Notes: generated by a model not told the origin, from the letters alone. A stretch of 64,000 nt of DNA from Monoplex corrugatus (GCA_030674185.1 CM060315.1:87684079-87748078), one strand, 5' to 3'. Positions 21,650-32,278 are shown, counted from the stretch's first letter. A program made the numbers and translations.

Positions 21650-22215
21650 ATCACTATTATTACTGTTTAAAGATCAGCTGACGGTGCAGAACAATATCAA
21701 GGCTATAACCATCTCAGCATCTACACAACACCTCAACGATCCTAAAAAAAAATAGGGTTGGAAAAGAAAGCAGTACAAACATCAATGCATTCACCCACAT
21801 AATCTAAGGATATGCCACTGGCACTGACAATTCAGCCCAACTTATCACCTGTGGGGAGTAAAAAAAACAAACTTGAACACAACTGTATAAACATTACTAA
21901 TAGTAATACACTAAAACATGTATACAAAAAACTGGCCTAAATTGTCTAAAATTGCTTCTGCATATCACATTTCCTTGGAGCCAAAAATGCAGTTAATATA
22001 TGAAGTCAATTACCAAGCCTTATACAAAGTATGTAAGATTTCACAAAACACGTACAGGTAGATGGCTTAACAAAGCAGGTAACGAAGGAAGAGATGACAA
22101 AGCAAACGACCGAGGCAGAAACAAAGAATGACAGAAAAAATTTCTAGACCATGGGGGTGCTATTTATACAGAAAGAGCCCCCAGCATACCCACCAGGAGA
22201 TACTGAATGATGACT
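21650..22215 (-). mobile_element. Family A repeat abutting a splice acceptor
   Basis: A nearly full-length - strand copy runs from the 5' 'tctcctggtgggtatgctgg' and TATA-like 'ctgtataaatagcacc' to the 3' 'ccgtcagctgatctttaaac' followed by AGTAATAATAG tail repeats. The tail ends within about 30 bp of the acceptor of the zinc-finger terminal exon (AG at 21624-21623), so branch point and tract may derive from it. Confidence 0.7.
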
Positions 22216-23119
22216 GATATCTTAAAAAAAAATGTTAACACATATGCCATAATCTCATTTTCTTACTAATTTACAACGGGGAAAAAACAAAATAAAAATG
22301 AAACTAATCTCACCGCAATGTGAAAAAAAACAACCAATAAACAAGATTGTTAAGTTGTTCTAAAAATCTTTCTCATGGTTACAACAACAACAACACTATT
22401 ATAAGAAGTTTTCTACCAAAAGAAAGTGTTAAAAGTGGAGTGTGTGGGTGTGGGTGTGTGTGTACATGCATGTGTGTGTGCTTGTTATCAAAAGAAAAGA
22501 AAACTGTCAGTAAGGGAAAATTCTCACATTTACATTTATATTTCAGGGCTCCCTGTGGCACACAGAATGCACGTTATTCACGCACTTAACCATTATTTCA
22601 TCCCCTGAAACGTTGTTCTATGTGTGCACTTCACCCTCTAAATTTAAACTTGAGAGGTGGGCTCACTCCCTAAAATTTTGTCAAGTGCATCAGCCAGTTT
22701 ACTCAGTAGGCTTAAACTGTCAGAAATGTGCATGCTAAAAACAGCCTTACGTCATCGCACTAGATTTTGAAGATGGACTTCCAACTGGTCAGATGCACTA
22801 CTCTTTGTCCATCATTCAAACTGGAAACTTCAGTTCAGTGCAGCACTAACAATAGAGTTTACAAGGTGTATGACCTGTGACCCAGGCTGTCAATCTCTCT
22901 CTGTCTCTCTCACACACACACACAAGATGCTGAGGTACTGTACACTCAAACCTGTTCAGCGAATGACCCTTGATACAAGTTGTTATATTCTTTATTACAC
23001 ATACACACACACACACACTATTCCAAAAATCCCTCCTCCCCCCCCCCCCCCCCCATTCCCCGAAGACTTGAGAAAGGCAAGACGGCTAACTGGGCTTTAA
23101 GGGGAGGGACCTGGTAAAT
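22216..23119. other. Zinc-finger gene intron, no exon seen
   Basis: AT-rich sequence with short GT and CA tracts (22440-22480, 22910-22924, 23000-23018) and a C-run at 23037-23054. Nothing coding recognised. Confidence 0.5.
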
Positions 23120-23640
23120 AAACCTATCTGTCCATTCTGTCACTGTCAGTCCACTGTTTTTGTTTTTTCTCTCCATCTCCCTCCATGGCCAATTCCCTTG
23201 ACAACTGATTTACCAACGCCCATGACCTTGTTGCATGGCCATACCAACATAACTTTCTTTTCTTAACCCTTTGACTCCTGCATCTGCAAAAACTTAATCC
23301 TTTCCTGCTGGAAGATGGTGGATAGGGTAAGGGAATCAAAGGGTTAAGTTTTTGCTTTGTCAGCACGTTTGACAATGCAGGATGCTGGTGGACAGGGTGC
23401 GGGAGTCAGAGGGTTAACTGATGTCAGCAGATCTTTATACAGTCAATGTGTTGCTTGATGGTTTGGCACACTTGTTCATTGGTGATTTGATCAGTGTATC
23501 CGATGTTGAATAACTTGTGCTAACTTCTCATTTACATGTCTTCAATTCTTCCTTCCATATATCCACTGAGAAGATCCATATCTCACATGCAATAATGCAT
23601 ACAGGAAGATGGAATATACCTGGGCACGTTGAGTCTGATC
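23120..23640 (-). mobile_element. RT C-terminal fragment (family F, copy 1)
   Basis: On the - strand the translation gives KLCWYGHATRSWALVNQLS and KKQKQWTDSDRMDR, the WYGHxxR and KxWxDN motifs of the C-terminal tail of RTE-type proteins. It is homologous to 59430-59980 over several hundred bp ('ttgcttgatggtttggcaca', 'ttgttcattggtgatttgat'). It is split by the palindromic TTAA element at 23263-23417. No frame is continuous. Confidence 0.65.
23263..23417. mobile_element. piggyBac-like palindromic MITE, copy 3
   Basis: TTAA at 23263-23266 and 23414-23417 bound the element. The outer arms are TTAACCCTTTGACTCCTGC and 'gcgggagtcagagggttaac'. The inner right arm is 'ggaatcaaagggttaag', and the left inner arm is shortened (TTAATCCTTT at 23294). 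It interrupts a retroelement whose paralogue at 59670-59690 is uninterrupted, which gives an empty-site comparison. Confidence 0.75.
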
Positions 23641-23803
23641 TTGCATTTCAGAAGAAAGAATAAAAAACTGAACAGTTAGTTATATTCTTCAACAACAACA
23701 AAAAAGAAAACCCAGTATAAAGCTTTTGTCACTTCTGCATCTGTGAAGTGCTTCACGATCTTGCAAGACAAGAATGGCTGTACAATTAAGGATAACCTTT
23801 ATT

Positions 23804-23844
23804 ATCATTATTATTATTATTATTACCATAGTAGTAGTAGTAAC

Positions 23845-23882
<38 letters not shown>

Positions 23883-23883
23883 T
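23804..23883. repeat. (ATT)n microsatellite
   Basis: TTATTA tract interrupted by (AGT)n near 23828-23843. Confidence 0.9.
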
Positions 23884-23995
23884 ATGCCAGCCCCAAGAGC
23901 ACGTGAGGTCTGTACCAGCTCACTCCTCTATGACCTCAGAGTAATGTGAGAAATTCATCTTCATCCTTTTAAGATACATTTGGGATTACACTCAC

Positions 23996-24027
23996 CTGAA
24001 TACCTGGCAGCACTGGTGGTTCAGTTC
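23996..24027 (-). CDS. Zinc-finger gene microexon (32 nt)
   Basis: On the - strand it lies between CTCTGTGCGCAG and GTGAGTGTAA. Its first two bases complete the codon left open by the donor at 30409/30408, and its last base ends a codon, so it joins in frame to VKFEVED at 21622. It encodes (G)TEPPVLPGIQ. The perfect phase fit on both sides, together with consensus splice sites, supports it strongly even though it is very short. Confidence 0.8.
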
Positions 24028-24699
24028 CTGCGCACAGAGGAAAAGAAGGTTACGTTAGAAATAGTCAACATACCCTTCTCGCTGTCCTTGGGATTATTTC
24101 TAACCAGATCATATAAATTTCGAGTGTGACCCATTCTCACACAGGGAGCCAAAGTTGCTGAGTAAAGCTGAGCAACAGTCCAGAAAATGTGTGGACAGTC
24201 AATCACGGTAATTTTGAGATTTTTGTTTCACTATATAAACAAACTTTGACAAGCAAATATGTTAAAATGTTATTTTAAAAATGAAATGTCCATTCAAAAC
24301 AAACCAGTCTATTAAGTGAAAATCAAGAGTTTCGTACAGCGTTTACAGATATCAAACTGTAAGGCACCTCAATGTATCATACCTCAAGAGTACAACAATT
24401 GTGTCTGCAACCTTAGTGCCAATCTTAAGCTGCGATGTTCTCAAAGTGGCACTTCTGTATCTACTCTATTTAAACAGCTATAAGTCAGGCACTATTAATA
24501 TTAGAAGCCTGATCTAACCATTTATGAAAAAAACCTTTCTCCTACTTTTCAGTGATTTAATATCTTTGTACCTCAAAAATGAACTTTGGCCCCCTTCTGC
24601 GAAAAAGGATTGAACATAATTAGTTTACCTGAAAATGAAGGAACATTTGCATTAAAAAAAAAACAATGCAGTGTGTCTTTGATGTTTTGTAAGCAACTG

Positions 24700-24860
24700 G
24701 GCACTACTACAGTACTGGTCATCATTTGAGAGAAGCACAGGTCAAAACTTAAATCAGTAAGAACAGTTGGCCGAAAATTTGTCAAGCGTAAGATCAGAAA
24801 CAAACACCAGATCTATACAAAAATTACCAGAAAAAGACTGAAACTTCCCTGCTGCTCTGT
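24700..24860 (-). repeat. Family E repeat, inverted copy
   Basis: The reverse complement contains 'agtttcagtctttttctggt', 'gtttctgatcttacgcttga' and 'caaattttcggccaactg', matching 10190-10260, except that the GGCC stem region is in flipped orientation. Confidence 0.4.
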
Positions 24861-25179
24861 CCAGTGTGAGGAAAGGAATAGACTGACTTTAAACTTTATT
24901 CTATGGTCATAAACTCAAAACTCACAGACACACAATAACTAGACAGTGCCATATGGTCGGTAGTGAGAATTGTGGAAGTGCATACTAATGGACATTCATG
25001 ATATCCACAATGGTAGGTATAGGTGAACGAGTTAAGCCTCTAACTGTGACTTGAAATGCAGAAGTGTGAACAATTTCCTTAATTTAAACCCCCCAAAAAA
25101 TTAAACAAATAAATAAATAAATGAAAGTACATGACATGATAAAATGAAATAAGAGGGAAGCAGGGCGAATTTTAAATAT

Positions 25180-25458
25180 CAACTAAGTAACATAACACTT
25201 GAGAGTCACGGAGTTATCTCCCATGTAGAATTTCTCAAACCCAACACAGTTTGCGCTACCCATTCAGCTAGCATAGACGCAGCCACAAAGCATAAAGTGG
25301 TAAGCTCAAAATGTAAGGAATGTTCTGAGCTTACCACTTTATGCTTTGTGGCTGCGTCTATGCTAGCTGAGTGAATGGGTAGCGCAAACTGTGCTGGGTT
25401 TGAGAAATTCTACATGGGAGATAACTCCGTGACTCTCAAGAGTTATGTTACTTAGTTG
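25180..25458. mobile_element. Long near-perfect hairpin (MITE candidate)
   Basis: Left arm 25180-25308 and right arm 25326-25458 are inverted copies (start 'caactaagtaacataacac', end 'gttatgttacttagttg') around a 17-bp loop. Only a few mismatches and short indels are visible. It has no coding capacity. The target duplication is unclear from the flanks. Confidence 0.75.
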
Positions 25459-26164
25459 ACGATAAAATGAATCAGAAATGAACGAAGACTCTTTCTATAC
25501 TAATGTAATACTTAATGACATTGACACACGATCTTCCTGAAATGAAACGTTCCTTTAATTTAAATTCTCTCTCTCTCCCTCCCTCTCTCTCCCCCTCTCT
25601 CACACACACACATTTGCACACACAAGCGCGCGCACACACACACACACGCACACACAACACACACAAACACACAAACGATGCAGTAAGAGAAAATTAGGCC
25701 AGAAAGTGCCCTGCACATTTCATTCCCACAGTCTGTCCTATGATATGACTCATAACCCCCTTTTGATACCACTGGACAAACTCTATCTGAAATACAGCAA
25801 ACATACGTGGAGCATGCAAGTTTTTTTTCTGCATGAAATTTCTGAGTGCATTCAGATTTGAATCATCATTTTTGCTTGACACCAGTTTTCTTGTATTCCA
25901 TAGTTTTTCTTTTGTAATGTGACCACTGAGTTAAGGGCTTCACTACTGCTCATACAGCTCTTTTTTATTACATCAGTGATTAATGCATTCATGAATACAA
26001 ACAATAGCCTTGAAAATATACCAGTGTCATCATGATGACCAGCACTGCAGAAGGACCTAATATGGTGCAATAATAGTAACAACAACAACAACAGTAACAA
26101 CAATAATAATAATGATATCATCATCATCATTATAATTTTCATCATTTTCATACTATCAGTATCA

Positions 26165-26455
26165 CCATCCTTATTGTTCAAAGCCCAGTCAACAGCGTTG
26201 AGTCATATCAGGACTATTACCAAATGATGCAAAATGTACACAACTCAATAACCCTGAAAAAAACATTGGAAAAGAAAATCAAGAACACATAAAGTCTAAC
26301 TTTCTAAAGATATGCCCCTGGCACTGACCACTCCTTTCAATTCATCACCAGGGATATTAAAAAACAAATATGAACACAAATGTAAACAAAACTGAAAACA
26401 GTGAAATATATATAAAAAGTAGCCTAAATTACCAATAACTGCATATAAATACACA
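26165..26455 (-). repeat. Family A repeat, 3' part (split copy)
   Basis: It continues the family A copy whose 5' part is at 28685-28945. It carries the 3' end 'ctgacttggg'-type tail region and the middle 'ggtcagtgccaggggcatat' on the - strand. Confidence 0.6.
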
Positions 26456-28684
26456 TAATAATAATAATACCTAGGACTTATAAAGCGCACTAAGCCACTG
26501 GATCTTGGCGCTGGGGAATGGGGGATATAATAGGAAGTCAGTAAATACAAGACTACACAACAACTTACACATCATCAAATGACAATCAAATACATACATA
26601 CATCATAATCACATAACATAATGATTTACATTCGCAATCTTCAAAATATGCATACCACGCAATTCAATCAAATATCAGATTCATTCCAATTCAACACTTT
26701 TCACTCAGTTACTCCATATAAACTATTATTCCACCCCTTCCCTACTACCCCCCACCCCCACGCGCATACACAAAATCCAATTACACATATCAGCCAGCCG
26801 ACAAGGTGATGTGGGGAAAAGTGATCAGATGTCGAAATACTGCTGGAAAAGGTGTGTTTTCAAGTTTGACTTGAAAGAAGAAATGGACGGAGAGTGGCGT
26901 AATTTCTTGGGAAGAGAGTTCCAAAACTGGGGACCGAAATGCGAAAGTGAGCGAAAGCCATGAGATTTGCGGTTATACTGTATCTGCCTGAGGAGTCTTG
27001 AATCAGAGGAAGAGCGGAGAGACCGAGATGGAGTATACAAGTGCAGAATATCAGAAATATACTCAGGAGCAGAACCAGAGATAGAATTGAAGCAGATGCA
27101 AGCAGTCTTGTACTTAATTCTCTGAGATATTGGTAACCAGTGCAGTTGGTGAAGCAAAGGAGTGCAAGGTTGTTGACGGGATGCCTTAAGAATAAGGTGT
27201 GCAGCTGAATTTTGAACTTTCTGCATAGGATAGAGAACAATGTTCGGGCAGCCCATGAGGAGAGAGTTACAGTAGTCAAGTCTCGACAGAATACAGGAAG
27301 TGACAAGAATCTTGGTGGCATCTACACTGAGAAAGTTTCTGATAGATCCAATCCTTTTCAATTCAAAATAAGAAAGCTGGCAGACTTTGGAAACGTGATC
27401 TTTCATGGAGAGAGAAGAGTCAAGAATGAAACCTAAGTTCATAGCTTTTGGACAGAAAGAGATGTCAGAAGAGCCAACAGTGATAGAAGTTGGAAGTGGA
27501 GGATTATAGTCTGAAGAACCAGAAAACAGAAGAGCTTCAGTCTTACTGTCATTAAGTTTTAACATGTTGTCAGTCATCCATGTCTTTACATCATCCGTGC
27601 ATGTCTGTAGTGTCTGTATGGTACTGTCAATGTCTGCAGGTTTGCATGCCTGTTGAAGCTGTGTGTCGTCTGCAAAAAGCTGGTGACTAACTCCATGGCG
27701 CTCAATGACCTCAGACAGGGGGGTGGTATACAAGACAAACAGAACTGGCCCTAGCACCGAGCCTTGCGGAACACCAAAATCAAGAGGAAGTGATAAAGAA
27801 TTATGACCATCGACCGATACATACTGTTTTCGATCCAGCAGATACGAATGAAACCACTGGAGGGCTGTGGAACAGATGCCAAAAACGTTTTGAAGTCGCG
27901 AAATGAGAATTTTGTGGTCGATGGTGTCGAAAGCAGCGGAGTTGTCCAAGAGCAAAAGAACAGAGAGTTTGTTTTCGTCAAGAGCAGACAGAATATCGTT
28001 TACAACACGAAGTAGGACGGTCTCAGTGCTATGGCCAGCACGGTAGGCTGACTGAAAACGGTTACACAGGTTGTTGGCTTCCAGATGACCAAGAAGCTGA
28101 CTCAGCACGACCTTTTCTAAAACTTTAGATAAAAAAGGTAAATTTGATACGGGCCTGTAATTGCTCAGTACGTTTTTGTCCAGAGAAGGCTTTTTCAGCA
28201 AAGGTCTAATGACTGCTGTCTTGAAATCACTAGGGACCGAACCGGAAGCTAAAGAATCATTGATGATGCTTGTGATGGTAGGGAGAACAACATCAATGTT
28301 TTCGTACAAAAGTTTGGTGGGGATGGGGTCTAACTCACATGATTTTGGCACAGTACTTTTCAAGACGCTCAAAACAAAATCTTCTGAGACGGGCGTAAAA
28401 GCCGTGAGGGGAGTTCCTACAAAACAATCCACATCCAGTACAGTGGTATCAGAAGAGGCAAAAGCAGTTCTAATTTTCCTAATCTTTTCAGAGAAGTACT
28501 CAGCAAAAACAGTGGGCAATGTATCAGGGGAATAATCACTGGGTAATGGGGAGGCGTCTTGTTTCCCGAGCAGAAAATTGAAAGTCTGAAAAATTTCTTT
28601 GCACGATCTGCTCGCCATAATCTTTGCAGAATAAAATGCCCGCTTTGCAGTCTCGACAAGATCGATGACCATCAATCTCCTAAG
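26456..28684 (-). mobile_element. L2/CR1-like non-LTR retrotransposon, 5'-truncated
   Basis: On the - strand an RT frame is followed by a 3' UTR of about 370 bp that ends 'gcgctttataagtcctaggt' plus (ATT)n, a typical L2/CR1-group 3' end. Its 5' edge and its tail are both directly bordered by family A sequence, so it inserted into an older family A copy. It lies in the first coding intron of the zinc-finger gene, in the same orientation as the gene. Confidence 0.85.
26825..28684 (-). CDS. Reverse transcriptase of L2/CR1-like element
   Basis: An uninterrupted frame of about 620 codons on the - strand ends at 26825. It has LSNYRPVSNLPFLSKVLE (RT motif), LLLDNSAAFDTIDH (motif A, catalytic Asp present), GVPQGSVLGPVLF (motif B) and HQLFADDTQL (motif C, FADD near 27680), then a C-terminal region ending NSLPKKLRHS and SFKSNLKTHLFQQYF. 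The FADDTQL form points to the CR1/L2 group. The endonuclease domain is absent because the element is 5'-truncated. The first few codons come from the flanking family A repeat, so there is no native start. Intact catalytic motifs and lack of stops suggest a fairly recent insertion. Confidence 0.88.
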   Translation of the reverse strand, partial: LRRLMVIDLVETAKRAFYSAKIMASRSCKEIFQTFNFLLGKQDASPLPSDYSPDTLPTVFAEYFSEKIRKIRTAFASSDTTVLDVDCFVGTPLTAFTPVSEDFVLSVLKSTVPKSCELDPIPTKLLYENIDVVLPTITSIINDSLASGSVPSDFKTAVIRPLLKKPSLDKNVLSNYRPVSNLPFLSKVLEKVVLSQLLGHLEANNLCNRFQSAYRAGHSTETVLLRVVNDILSALDENKLSVLLLLDNSAAFDTIDHKILISRLQNVFGICSTALQWFHSYLLDRKQYVSVDGHNSLSLPLDFGVPQGSVLGPVLFVLYTTPLSEVIERHGVSHQLFADDTQLQQACKPADIDSTIQTLQTCTDDVKTWMTDNMLKLNDSKTEALLFSGSSDYNPPLPTSITVGSSDISFCPKAMNLGFILDSSLSMKDHVSKVCQLSYFELKRIGSIRNFLSVDATKILVTSCILSRLDYCNSLLMGCPNIVLYPMQKVQNSAAHLILKASRQQPCTPLLHQLHWLPISQRIKYKTACICFNSISGSAPEYISDILHLYTPSRSLRSSSDSRLLRQIQYNRKSHGFRSLSHFGPQFWNSLPKKLRHSPSISSFKSNLKTHLFQQYFDI

Positions 28685-28945
28685 CGCCAAAAATGCACTT
28701 CATGCATTATCCAATTATCAATTCTAATAAATAGAAAGTATGCAAGATTTTATAGAACACATACACTATGATACAGGTGAATGGACCAGCAAGGCAGAAA
28801 ATGATAGGAACAGATGACAGAAAGCAAAGGAGTAAGGCTGACACAGAGTGACAGAAAAGAAGAAATTTCCAGCACAGAATTTCCAGAAGGTGGGGATACC
28901 ATTTACACTGAAAGAGTACCCTGCGGCCACATGGGGTAATAAATA
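28685..28945 (-). repeat. Family A repeat, 5' part (split copy)
   Basis: On the - strand it begins 'ccccatgtggccgcagggta', then 'ctctttcagtgtaaatggta' (decayed TATA-like box) and 'ccaccttctggaaattctgt', ending in 'gtgcatttttggcgct' where the L2/CR1-like element starts. Confidence 0.65.
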
Positions 28946-30408
28946 ACACCATTAATAAAATTTTAAAAATAAATAAATAAAAAATTAAAAAATTAAATTT
29001 ATAATAATAGTAATGACTAATGGTCATTTCTCCAGTGCTAAATCTAATGTACTTGCATTAATGCAGGACTTGTGCTCACACTTTCAGAACAGGTCCATAC
29101 ATACAACAAAACATAAGACAACATACATACATGTTACATGTCATGTAATAGCAAAGTCAAATGTAAAACCATCTAAAGAAGTAAACTAAAGATCAACAAT
29201 TCCACTGAGTGATAATGACCAATTTTTATAAAGTTCAAGATTTGTTTCTCACAATCACAAACGCTATAAATTTGTTAACAAGAATTTCACATTATTAAAA
29301 CTAATTTCCACAAAGTTCCAAAGCTCTATGTAAACAAAACAGACAAATTTCTCACCCATCCCTTTCCACTTTTTAAAAGAAATAAAAAGATAAACAAAGA
29401 AAAAATATCAAATCAAATCAAGAAATTAATTACTTACCCAACTTTTTCTATTTTTCCCCATTTTTCTTCACTAAACAAACAAATAAAAAATAAAAACACA
29501 TAAGTGATAATCTAATAAACAAACGATAACACCAAACTCAAATGGTTTCCTCCTTTCAACATGTGAATGCAACAGTGAATAGGGGCAAGAAAATTCATAT
29601 TCATGATTTCACTTACACTACACCTACTGAAAGAAGAAAAAATGCTATCAATATCAGAAGCAATGCTCATTTTTAACATTAACTTCTTTTTTCAGCAAAC
29701 TGCTTTCTGGTTCCAACATAAAACAACCACACCTAATCTACAGACATACAATTAGATACATTAAAATTTTCATCATCAACTGTACACTAAAATTCATCAT
29801 CAACTGTGTGTACAGTTGATGATGAATTTTAGTGTACAGTTGATGATGAATTTTAACATCTCAAACATTCAAAGAACTGCACACACAAACACAAACATGT
29901 AATACATCTGCATTCATGCACACAATGAGTTATCGCCAAATACAATATACAATCCATCATTTGCTCACTTAAGATGTTTACTATGAATGTAATAAAAGCA
30001 AAGTGACTAACAAAATGAAGATTTGATGTAGTAATTGACAGAATACAAGGAATCAAATGAATAAATAATGCATTTATATAAAGGAACTGCTTAATGATTA
30101 ATTATTGGTACCTCAAGTAATACTGAATCAACCAATTAATGATAAAAAAAATTAACAGAATGATGTAACAAAATATCAAACACAGTAATAACAATTTATT
30201 AGTAATGAAACAAACACTATGTGTATGATAATCAAATAAGATGCACAACAAACAAATAAAAAAACCTTCTTTTCTAAATCACCACGTCAAAATCAAAAAG
30301 AAGAAAACCATGAATATTCACATACACTGAGAAGAAGAAAACCACAGTAAACATGAGCACAAGTTCAAAAGCAGATGGAAACCAGTATTGATAATCTTAA
30401 TTTTATAC
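28946..30408. other. AT-rich intron, distal part
   Basis: Very AT-rich with A-runs. It contains a small hairpin at 29761-29856. No exon or known repeat otherwise recognised. Confidence 0.5.
29761..29856. repeat. Short tandem-and-inverted hairpin
   Basis: 'ttcatcatcaactgtacact' and 'aaaattcatcatcaactgt' on the left are mirrored by 'acagttgatgatgaatttta' and 'gtgtacagttgatgatgaat' on the right. The repeat unit is thus both tandemly doubled and inverted, with arms of about 43 bp. Confidence 0.75.
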
Positions 30409-30547
30409 CATTCAGTTCACCATCTGGATCTTCATTGGCGTACATAAGGTATTCTCCCAGGTCCAGGCCGCTTCTCTGGTTCTCGCTCATCGTTCCAGCA
30501 CTGCACACAGTATCCCCACTGACATCAAGATTCAATGTCAGCTTCAT
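30409..30547 (-). CDS. Zinc-finger gene 5' coding exon
   Basis: From an ATG at 30547 the frame encodes MKLTLNLDVSGDTVCSAGT, then MSENQRSGLDLGEYLMYAN and EDPDGELN, ending in phase 1 at a GTATAA donor (30408-30403). The split Gly codon is completed by the microexon at 24027. A second in-frame ATG at 30490 (acgATGAGC) is an alternative start, and an in-frame stop lies 10 codons upstream of the first ATG. A SINE (30575-30710) and the BEL element (from 30800) lie immediately 5', so any 5' UTR exon must be separated by them. The acidic N-terminus is unlike any domain I know. Confidence 0.7.
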
Positions 30548-30574
30548 ATGATCTTGCTCGACTTGTTTGAATGT

Positions 30575-30710
30575 TTATCGATAGAGCTGTTGGCTGGCTC
30601 AAGATCTAATTCTTGAGTTCAATCCCAGCTAGCACACTGCCCACCTTAAATGTTCCAATCATTCTGCTGGTGTCAGTGCTTCATGCAGCTCTTTAACCCC
30701 CCACCTCTCT
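30575..30710 (+). repeat. tRNA-derived SINE fragment (family B)
   Basis: 'gagctgttggctggctcaag' (A-box region), the B-box-like 'gagttcaatcccagc', then 'atgttccaatcattctgctg' and 'gtgtcagtg'. It lies about 30 bp upstream of the zinc-finger ATG, on the opposite strand. Confidence 0.5.
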
Positions 30711-30794
30711 CCTCTCCCTACTCCGCCACTCCCACCAGCCCTCGCATTTCACGATCTTGCCAGAGTGGACCTTTTGAAAACTGCAATGATAACT

Positions 30795-30799
30795 GTTTC
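30795..30799. repeat. BEL target site duplication, left (GTTTC)
   Basis: GTTTC directly precedes the 5' LTR and recurs directly after the 3' LTR at 38143-38147. Confidence 0.85.
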
Positions 30800-31016
30800 T
30801 GTTGTGGATCGAGTGTGGCAGTAGTGCAGTCTGGTGATGTGTGCTTGTGCATGCGTATGAATACATGTGTGCGCATGCACATTTGTTTCCTTTGAGCTCT
30901 CCGATCTGAAGATAATTAAAGTTTAGCAACAGTAAACAGTTTTCCATGGTGGTTGTTTTCATTTGTTCGAAGTCTAAGTATTGTGACTTCTGTTATGTTC
31001 TGTGTGTTTTTGAACA
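30800..31016 (+). repeat. BEL 5' LTR
   Basis: 217 bp, starting TGTTGTGG and ending TGAACA. It aligns to the 3' LTR with about eight substitutions and one 6-bp length difference. Confidence 0.92.
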
Positions 31017-31219
31017 TAATATTTTGGTGCTGGAATCCGGGAACAATACCTCTGCTGTGTGTGCAGCTGGTATTTGTGTAACTTTATGGAGGAAACTGTT
31101 TAATGGTTTTTTTAAGTGACGTTGCTCATTTTCAGTTTTATGACTGGATACGTGAACTGTTCTCTAACGATTTCTTCCGCTCAATAGATTTGGATTTGTG
31201 ATTTGAAACAAGCGTAAAT

Positions 31220-32278
31220 ATGTCTGACAAGTTGAAAACTGTTATGAAATTGCGTGCAGCTGCAAGAAGCTGGGTAACTCGTTGTAGCAATAACTTTGAT
31301 AAACTTTGTTCCAGTTCAAGTAATCTTGTAGAGTTAACGGATGCAGTCGAAGAATATAACAGACGGTTGAACAACTTAGATGAAGCAAAAGCTAATGTTG
31401 AATTTGAACTGGACATCTCAGAAATTGAAAATGACGTAGTGAAAGCTGCAGAATTCTGAGAAAATGCCAGAATTCCCCATGTTAGAGCAGCAGAACTACT
31501 ATCTTCCTCTGAAATTAAAGAAAAATCAGACCCCAGTGTGGCAGCTTCTTCTAGTCATTTGGAGGCAAAGTTGCCTAAGTTAGAACTGCCAACCTTTTCA
31601 GGTGATGTCACATCATGGGTAGAATTTTGGGAACAATTTCAAGTTGTTGTTGATGACTCGGAGTTACCTGACGTTTCAAAATTTTCATATCTTTAGTCCC
31701 TTTTAAAAGGAGAAGCCAAAGCTGCCATACAAGGACTTTCACTTTCTGGGGGAAACTACAAGGTGGCATGTGACATTTTACAACAAAGGTTTGGACGGAA
31801 AGAAAGGATAATTTTTTCACATCTTCAAGAATTGTTGACCATCGAGGTCCCGTGTCAGCCCAATGTGCCGGTGCTGTGGAAGATGTTGGACTGTCTTCTA
31901 ACCCATGTGCAGAGTCTGGAGACGCTGGGTATTTCTGGCCAGCAATATGGTGTCATTCTGACACCTCTCATCCTGTCACGTCTTCCATTAGAGCTGCGGT
32001 TGGAGTGGGCTAGAGAGGGCGATCAAAGAGAAGGTGACCTGCAGTTTTTACTGAAATTTCTTCAGCATGAAATAGAATGCAGAGAACGATCCCAGACCTT
32101 CGAGACCCGTCCTGGAACCTCCGAAAAGCCTGTCATCGTTGGTGCAGCGCAACCTGTGGCTACCTGTTTGGCGTTACATTCTGTGGCAGAGACCAGACCT
32201 GCTAGACCTTCTTGTATTCTTTGTCACGTCCAGGACACAAGTTTGAACAGTGTTTCAGTCTTACCAAGGCTCCATTGA
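31220..32278 (+). pseudogene. BEL gag, broken
   Basis: A single frame from ATG 31220 carries two internal stops (TGA at 31457-31459, TAG at about 31694-31696) before the terminal stop at 32278. The protein begins MSDKLKTVMKLRAAARSW and has a coiled-coil-like start. The DUF1759-type LPTFSGDVTSWVEFWEQF and LKGEAKAAIQGL...LQQRFGRK motifs are clear. The frame is lost near 32230, in the CILCH zinc-knuckle region, by a one-base shift. Confidence 0.85.

Larger units (their letters stand above)
24028..26164. other. Zinc-finger gene first intron, proximal part
   Basis: It contains a family E copy (24700-24860, inverted), a long hairpin (25180-25458), CT/CA tracts (25566-25670) and (ACA/ATA)n near 26075-26120. 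No exon recognised. Confidence 0.55.

Noticed and set aside
26825..28690. Treating the 621-codon RT as a host gene with a native start
   Set aside because: RT motifs A, B and C are clear, and the apparent start lies in a non-ATG codon within flanking repeat sequence.
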